A stretch of 64,000 nucleotides of DNA, from contig NZ_JRQQ01000003.1 in the NCBI RefSeq assembly GCF_001625325.1, positions 62,001-126,000 of the forward strand. Reading direction: 5' to 3'. Below the pieces are notes generated by a model. The model had not been told where the DNA came from and made no database searches. It saw nothing but the letters and a program-made list of their open reading frames with translations. A program made the translations under genes and the position numbers. Positions within the stretch are counted from its first letter, which is position 1, and each line of letters starts with the position of its first letter. The stretch is from Croceicoccus estronivorus (GTDB lineage Bacteria; Pseudomonadota; Alphaproteobacteria; Sphingomonadales; Sphingomonadaceae). Below are positions 46,319 to 54,138 of the stretch, piece after piece.

Positions 46319-47329
46319 ATGAGCGTCCATCCCAAGACTTCCACCCTGATGCGCCGTGGCGCCGAATTCCTCGGCAGCGAACATGCGATCCTTTGCGGCG
46401 CGATGAGTTGGGTCTCGGAACGCAATCTCGTCTCGGCAATTTCCAATGCCGGGGGCTTCGGGGTCATTGCCTGTGGGGCGATGACGCCGGAACTGCTGGA
46501 TGCGGAAATCGCCGGAACGAAAGCGCTGACGGACAAGCCCTTCGGTGTGAATCTCATTACCATGCACCCGCAACTGTTCGATCTGATCGACGTTTGTGCA
46601 AGGCATGCCGTTGGCCATGTCGTGCTGGCAGGCGGTATTCCGCCCAAGGGCAGTGTGGAAGCGATCAAGGCCTTTGGCGCGAAAGTGATCGTGTTCGCGC
46701 CGACGCTGGCGCTGGCGAAGAAATTGCTTCGGTCCGGCGGCGATGCGTTGGTCATCGAAGGGATGGAAGCAGGGGGGCACATCGGCCCGGTTGCGACCAG
46801 TGTGCTGGCGCAGGAATTTCTCCCTGCTTTGGCGGAAGACTATATCGTGTTCGTGGCCGGCGGTATCGGACGGGGTGAGGCGATGGCCGGCTATCTCGAA
46901 ATGGGGGCTGCCGGTGTGCAACTGGGCACTCGCTTCGCCTGCGCGACGGAATCGATTGCCCATCCCGATTTCAAGAAGGCATTTTTTCGCGCCAATGCCC
47001 GCGACGCAGTGGCAAGTGTCCAGGTCGATCCGCGCTTGCCCGTGATCCCCGTAAGGGCGCTCAAGAACAGCGGGACGGAGCTTTTCACTGCCAAGCAACG
47101 CGAAGTTGCCCAATTGCTCGACAGCGGCAAAGTGGAAATGGGTGAGGCGCAGCTGGAGATTGAGCACTATTGGGCCGGAGCGCTGCGACGGGCGGTGATC
47201 GACGGCGATGTCGAGAATGGCTCGCTCATGGCGGGCCAGTCGGTCGGCATGGTGAGCAAGGAAGAACCCGTCGCGGATATTATCGCGCAACTGATGCAGG
47301 AAAGCGAAGCCGCTCTTTCCCGCCGCTAG
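46319..47329 (+). CDS. nitronate monooxygenase family flavoprotein
   Basis: A 336-residue FMN enzyme of the nitronate monooxygenase (2-nitropropane dioxygenase) and FabK-like family. Seen: GAMSWVSERNLVSAISNAGGFG, KPFGVNLITMHPQ, GGIPPKGSVEAIKAFGAKV, DALVIEGMEAGGHIG with the FMN-binding His, and VAGGIGRGEAMAGYLEMGAAGVQLGTRF. The substrate could be a nitronate or, as in FabK, enoyl-ACP; the GGHIGP motif is shared. A TTG seven codons upstream is possible but the ATG at 46319 follows GGAG. Confidence 0.88.
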   Translation: MSVHPKTSTLMRRGAEFLGSEHAILCGAMSWVSERNLVSAISNAGGFGVIACGAMTPELLDAEIAGTKALTDKPFGVNLITMHPQLFDLIDVCARHAVGHVVLAGGIPPKGSVEAIKAFGAKVIVFAPTLALAKKLLRSGGDALVIEGMEAGGHIGPVATSVLAQEFLPALAEDYIVFVAGGIGRGEAMAGYLEMGAAGVQLGTRFACATESIAHPDFKKAFFRANARDAVASVQVDPRLPVIPVRALKNSGTELFTAKQREVAQLLDSGKVEMGEAQLEIEHYWAGALRRAVIDGDVENGSLMAGQSVGMVSKEEPVADIIAQLMQESEAALSRR

Positions 47330-47336
47330 TGTGGCT

Positions 47337-48068
47337 TTAGGCCAGCGATAGCAGCGCTTCCGCCAGCTCTTCGGTTGCGGAATAAAAGGGGCTGTGATCG
47401 GCATCCAGAGTGACGACCTGTGTGCCCGGTGACAGCCCGATCATCGCGCGCTGAAATGCGATGTCGAGCGTCCTGTCGTCCGTACATTCGATATAGGTCC
47501 GCGGAATACGTCCCCAGCGATCTGCCGTTACGGGAACGTTCGATGCCAGCGTGGCCGCAGGTTCCGTGACCAGCTTGCTGACTGCTGCCTCAGCAAGATT
47601 GGCCGGACTCCTGTGGTAGAAGGCTTCAGGCGCGAAGTCGGGTGCAAAGGCAAGTCCGGCGCCATTGGCCTCCGGCTGCATTGCAGCCAGTATATCGTCA
47701 TGCCCCGGTGCCGCTGCGTGAAATGCCTCAAGGCCGTTCTCGTCGGGACACATCAGGGCGGCGATATAGACGAGACCGGACATGGCGTCGGGATATTTTT
47801 CCGCAGTTGCGCTGATGACGAGGCCGCCGCGGCTGTGCCCGGCCAGAATCACGGGCCCATCAGCCCGCGAACGGAGATCACGGCAGAGATCCGCGGTAAA
47901 ATCGGCCCATGCGTCCAGGCTGGCCTCTCGCAAGGCCTGCTCGTCACCGCCCATTCCGGGCAGATCCGGCGCAACGACCTCGTGACCCTGTTCTCGCAGG
48001 ATTTCCACTACTGGGTCGAAGCACCAACCGCCATGGAAGGCACCATGTATCAGGACAAAACTGGCCAC
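47337..48068 (-). CDS. alpha/beta hydrolase
   Basis: A 243-residue alpha/beta hydrolase of the esterase/hydroxynitrile-lyase-like group. Seen: the oxyanion region VLIHGAFHGGWCF, the nucleophile elbow GHSRGG (Ser about 78), a DDR-containing acid region, and the catalytic His in DADHSPFYS. Substrate unknown. Convergent with the nitronate monooxygenase gene, only seven bases apart. Confidence 0.88.
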   Translation of the reverse strand: MASFVLIHGAFHGGWCFDPVVEILREQGHEVVAPDLPGMGGDEQALREASLDAWADFTADLCRDLRSRADGPVILAGHSRGGLVISATAEKYPDAMSGLVYIAALMCPDENGLEAFHAAAPGHDDILAAMQPEANGAGLAFAPDFAPEAFYHRSPANLAEAAVSKLVTEPAATLASNVPVTADRWGRIPRTYIECTDDRTLDIAFQRAMIGLSPGTQVVTLDADHSPFYSATEELAEALLSLA

Positions 48069-48239
48069 TATCTATCCTTCCCTCCGACAGGCGTTTTTCA
48101 GAGGTACAGGGAAATTTCCATAAATTTGCAAGCATTTTGGCCCATGACCGATTTTACTGAATAGTGGTTTCCGGAACTGCAATGCCCGGCTACCATCGGT
48201 TGGTCGCACCGCGGCCTTGATTTTTCTTGGGAGGGCCCG

Positions 48240-49232
48240 ATGGGTGGGTTTCTAGTAGCGCTTGTCTTCGTTGTCGTGATTTTCCTGCTGATGGGCGTGC
48301 GGGTTGTCCGGCAGGGTTACGTTTACACGATCGAGAGGCTCGGCAAGTTCACGCTCGCTGCTCAGCCCGGTCTGCACCTCATTATCCCTTTCATCGACCG
48401 GGTCGGGCAAAAGGTGAACGTGATGGAGCAGGTGCTCGACATCCCCGGCCAGGAAATCATCACCAAGGACAACGCGATGGTCGGTGTCGATGCGGTGGTG
48501 TTCTTCCAGGTGCTCGACGCAGGCAAGGCGGCATACGAAGTACATAATCTCTACGCTTCGATCATGGCGCTCACGACCACGAACCTGCGTACGGTGATGG
48601 GTTCGATGGATCTCGACGAGACGCTGTCCAAGCGTGACGAGATCAATGCCCGGCTGCTTTCGGTGGTCGATCATGCGACCTCGCCCTGGGGCGTCAAGAT
48701 CACGCGTGTCGAAATCAAGGACATTCGCCCCCCGCTGGACATATCCGAAGCGATGGCGCGCCAAATGAAGGCGGAGCGCCTGAAGCGTGCCGAAATCCTT
48801 GAGGCAGAGGGCGAACGCGCCTCGCAAATTCTGCGCGCGGAAGGGTTGAAGCAGTCGCAAATTCTCGCGGCGGAAGGGCGTCGTGAATCTGCCTTCCGCG
48901 ATGCCGAGGCGCGCGAACGTGAAGCCGAAGCGGAAGCGCGTGCGACTGAAATGGTCAGCCACGCGATTGCCGAATCCGGTGCGCAGGCAATCAACTACTT
49001 CGTCGCGCAGAAATACACCGAGGCGGTCGGCAAGTTCGCCACATCGCCGAATGCCAAGACGATCCTCTTCCCGGTCGAAGCAAGCAATCTCATCGGCACG
49101 CTCGGCGGCATCGGAGAGCTGGTCAAGGATGCATTGGGCGATGGCGATGGTAACGGCGGTGCCCGTCCCACGGCTCCGCGCAGGACGGTTACACCCCGGT
49201 CGACCGTGCCGCCCACGGCCGGAGGGCAGTGA
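48240..49232 (+). CDS. SPFH/Band 7 (QmcA-like) membrane protein
   Basis: A 330-residue membrane-anchored SPFH protein related to E. coli QmcA and stomatins, organising membrane microdomains or controlling a protease. Seen: an N-terminal membrane helix (about 3-24), a Band 7 domain (VRVVRQGYVYTIERLGKFTLAAQPGLHLIIPFIDRVGQKVNVMEQVLDIPGQEIITKDNAMV), a long Ala/Glu/Arg coiled coil (about 180-250) and a Pro/Thr tail. Stop and NfeD start overlap (TGATGG), so translation is coupled. The SPFH-NfeD pairing is widely conserved. Confidence 0.94.
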   Translation: MGGFLVALVFVVVIFLLMGVRVVRQGYVYTIERLGKFTLAAQPGLHLIIPFIDRVGQKVNVMEQVLDIPGQEIITKDNAMVGVDAVVFFQVLDAGKAAYEVHNLYASIMALTTTNLRTVMGSMDLDETLSKRDEINARLLSVVDHATSPWGVKITRVEIKDIRPPLDISEAMARQMKAERLKRAEILEAEGERASQILRAEGLKQSQILAAEGRRESAFRDAEAREREAEAEARATEMVSHAIAESGAQAINYFVAQKYTEAVGKFATSPNAKTILFPVEASNLIGTLGGIGELVKDALGDGDGNGGARPTAPRRTVTPRSTVPPTAGGQ

Positions 49233-49678
49233 TGGACGGGCTCGACAACCTCGACCCCCATTGGGCGTGGCTGGCGATTGGCCTGATACTTGCGGCAGCG
49301 GAAATGGCCGTTCCCGGCGTGTTCCTTATCTGGCTTGCCGGGGCGGCGCTCGTCACTGGCGTTGTGGCATGGCTCTTGCCCATCGGGTTGCCGATCCAGA
49401 TCGTGATCTTCGCGCTTTTGGCAATTCTGGCCGTTTTCACCGGGCGCAATTACCTGCGGGCCAATCCGGTGGAAGAAGCCGACCCGAAAATGAACCACCG
49501 CGGTGCGAGGCTGGCCGGAGAAACCGCCGTCGTGACACAGGCTATCGTCGGCGGAAGCGGCCGGATTCGCCATGGCGACAGCGAGTGGCTGGCTCGCGGT
49601 CCGGATGCGGCCCCTGGCGTGCGGGTCCGCATCACTGGCAGTGACGGGGCGGTGTTGCTGGTCGAACCGGTCGAATAA
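49232..49678 (+). CDS. NfeD family membrane protein
   Basis: A 148-residue NfeD partner of the SPFH protein. Seen: three hydrophobic helices (about 12-75), then the OB-fold NfeD domain with MNHRGARLAGETAVVTQAIVGGSGRIRHGDSEWLARGPDAAPGVRVRITGSDGAVLLV. It lacks the serine-protease domain of long NfeD proteins, so it is the short form. An in-frame GTG at 49229 is an alternative start, but the ATG at 49232 overlaps the upstream stop in the typical way. GGAGGG lies just upstream. Confidence 0.93.
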   Translation: MDGLDNLDPHWAWLAIGLILAAAEMAVPGVFLIWLAGAALVTGVVAWLLPIGLPIQIVIFALLAILAVFTGRNYLRANPVEEADPKMNHRGARLAGETAVVTQAIVGGSGRIRHGDSEWLARGPDAAPGVRVRITGSDGAVLLVEPVE

Positions 49679-49683
49679 CCGGA

Positions 49684-50643
49684 TCAGGCGGCGTTGGTGC
49701 TGGTTCCGAAGCGACCGTGCTTGCGGTAGCGTAGCATCCAGCGATCAAGGAACAATTCCAGCGGGCGCGGGGCAATGCCCAGCGCCTGCAGGCCTGGCAA
49801 CTGGCCTGACGGTACATTCCCGGCCTTCAGCAGCTTCCACTGATCGGTACTCAGCGGTGCGCCTGGCAGCCAGCCGGTCAACGCCGCGATTGCGCCTGAC
49901 ACGGCATCGGGCAATTCCATGAACATGCGTTCGCGCCCTTGTGAGGACGCGATCATCCGGTTCAGCTTCGCCATATCATACGCTTCGGGCCCGGCAATTT
50001 CGTAGGTCTTGCTGCCATGTTTGGTCGGATCGACCAGGGCTTCAACTATCGCCCGGGCCGCATCGTCCACATGCAGGGGCTGGATTTTCGCGGTGGGGGC
50101 AAAAACGGGCATGACGGGCAGGGCCGCAATCAATCCGGCGAACATGTTGATGAAATGATCGTCCTCCCCGAACAGGATGGAAGGACGCAGGATGGTTGCC
50201 TTGGGGAAGGCCGCGCGCACGGCCTTTTCGCCATCGGCTTTGGTCCGGGCATAGCGGACGTCCGATTCGCCATCCGCACCGATCGCCGAAATATGAACGA
50301 ATGCGCCTGCACCGGCTTGCGCTGCCGCTTGTGCTGCGTTTCCTGCACCATGAGCGTGAACGGCGTCGAGATCGCCGTCAAAAGTGCCTGCCAGGTAAAC
50401 GGCGGCGTCTGCTCCGTTCATTAGCGGGAAGATGCTGGCCGGTTTGGCCACATCGCACCGGACAAATTGAATCTGTCCCAGCTTGGCGAGAGGTTTCAGG
50501 CGGAAACCGCGTTCGGGATGGCGTGAAGCGATGCGCAGCCTTGCGCCACGAGCCAACAGTTCTTGAGCGACATGCGAACCGAGCATGCCGCTGCCACCCA
50601 GAAGCACTACCAGTTTGCCGTCCAGCGGGTCCGTCTTTGCCAT
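49684..50643 (-). CDS. NDUFA9-like NAD(P)-binding reductase
   Basis: A 319-residue atypical short-chain dehydrogenase of the complex I NDUFA9 group, which in alphaproteobacteria is thought to serve as an electron-carrying or assembly-associated subunit. Seen: the nucleotide-binding LVVLLGGSGMLGSHVAQELLARG, the ARTKADGEKAVRAAFPKATILRPSILFGEDD segment with the family's YxxxK shifted (RYARTKADGE), and a C-terminal LELFLDRWMLRYRKHGRF. No nuo genes are near. The ATG at 50643 begins conserved sequence; upstream codons are unlikely. Confidence 0.85.
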   Translation of the reverse strand: MAKTDPLDGKLVVLLGGSGMLGSHVAQELLARGARLRIASRHPERGFRLKPLAKLGQIQFVRCDVAKPASIFPLMNGADAAVYLAGTFDGDLDAVHAHGAGNAAQAAAQAGAGAFVHISAIGADGESDVRYARTKADGEKAVRAAFPKATILRPSILFGEDDHFINMFAGLIAALPVMPVFAPTAKIQPLHVDDAARAIVEALVDPTKHGSKTYEIAGPEAYDMAKLNRMIASSQGRERMFMELPDAVSGAIAALTGWLPGAPLSTDQWKLLKAGNVPSGQLPGLQALGIAPRPLELFLDRWMLRYRKHGRFGTSTNAA

Positions 50644-50835
50644 AGTTATGCAGGTCCAGCCTGTGATCGAAGTTGTAGAGTAGGGCACCGCCATGCCGCA
50701 AGCTGCGGCACATCGCAAGGCGTGCCTTGCACAGTGTTTTCGCCTTGCGTGCGAGAAGCGTTGACAAGCGTACCGGATGGGCGCTATCGGCCCGCCCCTA
50801 CCCGCCGCACAGCATCCGATGACTGCGCGGCCCGT

Positions 50836-50922
50836 GCCCAGATGGCGGAATTGGTAGACGCACCAGCTTCAGGTGCTGGCGCTCGCAAGGGCGTGGAGGT
50901 TCGAGTCCTCTTCTGGGCACCA
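50836..50922 (+). tRNA. tRNA-Leu (CAG anticodon)
   Basis: Acceptor arms GCCCAGA (50836-50842) and TCTGGGC (50912-50918) pair. The D-loop contains GGAATTGGTAGACGC. The anticodon loop CTTCAGGT gives CAG. A long variable arm, as expected for tRNA-Leu, precedes the T-arm GGAGGTTCGAGTCCTC, and CCA is encoded. It is the apparent integration site of the downstream element. Confidence 0.95.
50895..50922. other. probable attachment site (attL) in tRNA-Leu 3' end
   Basis: The T-arm and acceptor end of tRNA-Leu, directly before a P4-type integrase. Such elements integrate into tRNA 3' ends and recreate the tRNA. The far copy of this repeat would lie beyond the window, so the exact att core is inferred. 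Confidence 0.55.
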
Positions 50923-50927
50923 CTACT

Positions 50928-50955
50928 GTCTCTGGCGACGTCCAGAGACGTCCAG
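50928..50955. repeat. inverted and direct repeats beside the att site
   Basis: GTCTCTGG (50928-50935) and CCAGAGAC (50942-50949) form a perfect inverted repeat, and GACGTCCAG occurs twice (50937-50945 and 50947-50955). Repeats of this kind next to an att core can be arm-type binding sites for the integrase or excisionase; this use is inferred. Confidence 0.5.
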
Positions 50956-51099
50956 TAAGCGGCTGGTTTTACAGCATTTCTTGACCCAGAATCGCCAGAC
51001 ACCGTCCGGCGAAATCCGGCTAAGGGCAACAGCAGCGACCACAAATTGTTGCTCTTTTTGTTGCCCTCGGATCGACCCGGCCTTGCTGGGAAAACGACC

Positions 51100-52329
51100 A
51101 TGCTGACCTACATCCAGATCAATGCCGCCAAGCCGAAAGCGAAGGCTTGGAACCTTTCCGATTCTCAGGGCCTCTACCTCGTCATCCAGCCCAACGGCTC
51201 GAAGCTATGGCGCTTCAACTACCGTTTTCTGGACAAACAGAAGAAGCTTCATCTCGGAGGGTGGCCAACCATAAGCCTCGCGGAGGCGCGTGTACGGCGC
51301 GACGAAGCCAAGAAGAAGATTGCTGAGGGGATTGATCCTGCGCTTGAAAAGAAGCGCGCGCGGATCGCTGCCAAATATGCTGCGGCAAATACCTTCGAGG
51401 CGGTCGCGCAGGAATGGCTCGTCAAATGCGAGCGGGACGGCCTCGCGCCGGTGACCGTCGACAAGATCCGCTGGCTGCTCGCCAAGGCGTACCCAGTGAT
51501 CGGCACCATCCCCATCGCGCAAATCACACCGCATGAAGCGCTCGCCGTCTTGCGCAAGGTCGAGGCTACCGGAGCCTATGAAAGCGCTCGGCGCATGCGG
51601 AGCGTCCTGAGCCGCGTCTTCCGCTATGGCGTCGCGACAGTGCGATGCGACAAGGATGTCGCAGCCGATTTGCGGGGGGCAATCGCCGCGCCGAAGGTCA
51701 AGCACTTCGCCGCCATCACCAAGCCCTCCGAAGTGGGGGCCCTATTGCGGGCCATCGACGGATATACCGGGCACAAGGTGACGGTAATGGCCATGCGCCT
51801 GTCTCCGCACGTTCTACTGCGCCCTGGCGAGCTCAGGCAGGCCGAATGGTCCGACATCGACTTCGATGAAGCCATCTGGTTCATCCCCGCCGAACGGATG
51901 AAAATGCGCAGGCCCCACCGTGTGCCACTGTCACGACAGGTGATCGCGATGCTGAAGGAACTGCACGAGCACACGCATTGGTGGAAATATCTTTTCCCCT
52001 GCCTGGGCAGGCCACGAAAGGCGATGTCCGAGAATGCGGTAAACCAAGGTTTGCGTCGGCTCGGCTACACCACAAACGAGATGACGGCGCATGGCTTCCG
52101 GGCAATGGCCGCCACCCTTCTCAATGAGATGGGCGAATGGAACCCCGACGCGATCGAGCGGCAACTCGCGCATGTCGATACCAACCAAGTGCGGCGGGCC
52201 TACGCCCGCGGTGAATATTGGGACGAGCGTGTGCAGATGATGCAGCGCTGGTCGGACTATCTCGACGAACTGCGCGACGGCGGCAAAATTCTCCGGCCCA
52301 CCTTCCCGGCGGCACGACGCGCGTCCTAA
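51100..52329 (+). CDS. P4-type tyrosine integrase
   Basis: A 409-residue site-specific recombinase that integrates and excises the element. Seen: an N-terminal DUF4102-type domain (WNLSDSQGLYLVIQPNGSKLWRFNYRF, about 1-90), a core-binding domain, and the catalytic domain with Arg in LLRPGELRQAEW, HGFR (HxxR), and His-Tyr in RQLAHVDTNQVRRAYAR. The ATG at 51100 begins conserved sequence; upstream in-frame codons are unlikely. It lies about 180 bases after the tRNA-Leu gene, with the direction typical of such islands, and is followed by a hairpin. Codon use is slightly less GC-rich than the backbone genes, by eye. Confidence 0.94.
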   Translation: MLTYIQINAAKPKAKAWNLSDSQGLYLVIQPNGSKLWRFNYRFLDKQKKLHLGGWPTISLAEARVRRDEAKKKIAEGIDPALEKKRARIAAKYAAANTFEAVAQEWLVKCERDGLAPVTVDKIRWLLAKAYPVIGTIPIAQITPHEALAVLRKVEATGAYESARRMRSVLSRVFRYGVATVRCDKDVAADLRGAIAAPKVKHFAAITKPSEVGALLRAIDGYTGHKVTVMAMRLSPHVLLRPGELRQAEWSDIDFDEAIWFIPAERMKMRRPHRVPLSRQVIAMLKELHEHTHWWKYLFPCLGRPRKAMSENAVNQGLRRLGYTTNEMTAHGFRAMAATLLNEMGEWNPDAIERQLAHVDTNQVRRAYARGEYWDERVQMMQRWSDYLDELRDGGKILRPTFPAARRAS

Positions 52330-52342
52330 ATCACACACCGCC

Positions 52343-52373
52343 ACGCGCTGGCGGTCGCTGACCGCCAGCGCGT
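52343..52373. terminator. 14-bp stem hairpin after the integrase
   Basis: ACGCGCTGGCGGTC (52343-52356) pairs perfectly with GACCGCCAGCGCGT (52360-52373) around GCT. No T-run follows, only TTC. It probably ends or slows integrase transcription. Confidence 0.55.
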
Positions 52374-52411
52374 TCAATGGTCCGCATCAAGGCTAACGAC
52401 TGATTGTGGGA

Positions 52412-53981
52412 CAGGCCGTGTAAAAACGTGTTTGCGGAATATGCCACAGGATTTTGGAGCGACGCGAAGGTTGGGTGTTAACTCTCAGGCCCTGATTGCC
52501 GCGATCATCGCCGGGACGCCGAGGATGGCGACCAGTCTTTTGAAGTTATAAGCGAGGATATGGAGGCTGGCCTCCGTTCTGACGTGCTTGAGTGTCTTCA
52601 TTTGAAAGTGCGTCGAGCCCATCCAGGATTTCAGCGTGCCGAACGGATGCTCCACCGTCTGTCGACGGATCCGCATCGCCTCTGGCGCACGATCCAGGCG
52701 CCGCTCCATCGCTTCGACGACTGCTTCATGTTCCCATCTTCTGACCCGCCGTTCCTTGCCGGTCGTGCATTGGTCATGGAGCGCGCACGTCTGGCAGTTC
52801 GAGCTCCAGTAACTATGTGTCGTCAGGCCGTCCTCGATCGACGTGTAACGATAGGTCAGATCTTCGCCAGCGGGGCATCGATAGGCGTTTTCCTGCTCCA
52901 GATAGATGAAGTCCGGTTTGCCAAAGCGGCCTTGTGCCTTTGCCCCGGAGGTCAGCGGTCTGGGCACAAAGGCGGTGACGCCTATGCTCTCGCAGGTCCG
53001 GATATCCTCGCCCTTAAAATAGCCTTTGTCGGCAATGGCATCCAAAGCCTCGACGCCCATAGCTGTCTTAGCTTGCGCCGCCATGGAGGAAAGCTGGCCG
53101 CGGTCATTGCCGATGTTCAGCAGTTCGTGCGCGACAATGAGGTGGTGCTCGGCATCGACGGCCGCCTGCAGATTATAGCCGACAATGCTCGTGCCGCGGC
53201 CCGCACTCGTCATGGCGCGTGCGTCGGGATCGGTCAGCGACACCTGCTGATCCGGCGCATTGCGAACTTCCTCTTCACGCGCGGCAAGATCGCGCATTTG
53301 CGCACGCAGCCGGGCGATCTTCTCCGTCAATCGCTTCGCCTTCGGCTCGGCAATGTCGCTTTCCTCGCGATCGGTACGATCAAGCGCGTCGAGATACCGA
53401 TCGATATTGTCCTGCACCTGCTTCATCCGCGAGGCGACCTTTGCAGCGGTGTAATTCTTGTCGCGGTTGTTGAACGCCTTCATCTTGCTGCCGTCGATCG
53501 CGACAACCGCCCGCGTGAACAGTCCCAATTGCCGGCACAAAACAATGAACTGGCTACACACGCCCCGGATCGCAGCGCCATTGGCCTGGCGGAAGTTGGC
53601 GATCGTTTTGAAGTCGGGCGCCAATCGCCCGGTCAGCCACATCAATTCCACGTTGCGCTGTGCTTCACGCTCGAGCCGCCGGCTCGACTGGGTCCGATTC
53701 AGATAGCCATAAAGGTAGATTTTGAGCATCGTCGCCGGATGGTAGGCGGGACGGCCGGTCTCGGCCGGCGTCATTCCCCCGAACTCCAGCGCCTTCAGAT
53801 CCAGCGCATCGATGAACGCCTCGACCGCTCGAACCGGGTTATCTGCCGACACGTAATCATCGAGCGATGCAGGCAGCAGATAATCCTGCCGGCGGTCTTC
53901 ACCTTGGATGAAACGACCCATTCCAAAGCCTCCCGAAACGCGAGAGAACCATAGCATATTCCGGCGTTTTTACACAGCCTC
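52412..53981 (-). mobile_element. IS1182-type insertion sequence
   Basis: The ends share the inverted repeat AGGC[C/T]GTGTAAAAACG (left from 52413; right, read inward on the minus strand, from about 53980), followed on both sides by CGGAATATGC-like sequence. A transposase gene fills the interior. GGGA at 52408-52411 and 53982-53985 could be a 4-base target duplication; this is tentative because the outermost base of the ends differs. Confidence 0.8.
52485..53921 (-). CDS. IS1182 family transposase
   Basis: A 478-residue DDE transposase. Seen: FIQGEDRRQDYLLPASLDDYVSADNPVRAVEAFIDALDL, the first catalytic region with VVAIDGSKMKAFNNRDKNY (Asp), the second with LDAIADKGYFKGEDI (Asp), and a C-terminal QTVEHPFGTLKSWMG (Glu), plus a Cys-rich insert (CQTCALHDQCTTG). 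All catalytic residues appear present, so it may be active. The ATG at 53921 gives the family start MGRFIQG; the frame extends 12 codons further. It reads away from the reverse transcriptase gene. Confidence 0.95.
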   Translation of the reverse strand: MGRFIQGEDRRQDYLLPASLDDYVSADNPVRAVEAFIDALDLKALEFGGMTPAETGRPAYHPATMLKIYLYGYLNRTQSSRRLEREAQRNVELMWLTGRLAPDFKTIANFRQANGAAIRGVCSQFIVLCRQLGLFTRAVVAIDGSKMKAFNNRDKNYTAAKVASRMKQVQDNIDRYLDALDRTDREESDIAEPKAKRLTEKIARLRAQMRDLAAREEEVRNAPDQQVSLTDPDARAMTSAGRGTSIVGYNLQAAVDAEHHLIVAHELLNIGNDRGQLSSMAAQAKTAMGVEALDAIADKGYFKGEDIRTCESIGVTAFVPRPLTSGAKAQGRFGKPDFIYLEQENAYRCPAGEDLTYRYTSIEDGLTTHSYWSSNCQTCALHDQCTTGKERRVRRWEHEAVVEAMERRLDRAPEAMRIRRQTVEHPFGTLKSWMGSTHFQMKTLKHVRTEASLHILAYNFKRLVAILGVPAMIAAIRA

Positions 53982-54138
53982 GGGACAAAGCCGTCGTTCT
54001 CGGCGAGCGACAACTATTTGCAACTTGTCGACACAAACGCTCGCCTCGCGGTTCGGCGCGATATACCACGGTAAGAGGTGCTGGTCCGACCAGTGAACCC
54101 TCACGCTGGGGCGCGCAGGGCATAGAACAGGTGAGCAA

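Noticed and set aside
53982-54138. A retron-like or DRT2-like noncoding RNA before the RT gene
   Set aside because: The 157 bases hold no convincing paired arms or repeats; DRT type 1 systems are not known to need such an RNA.
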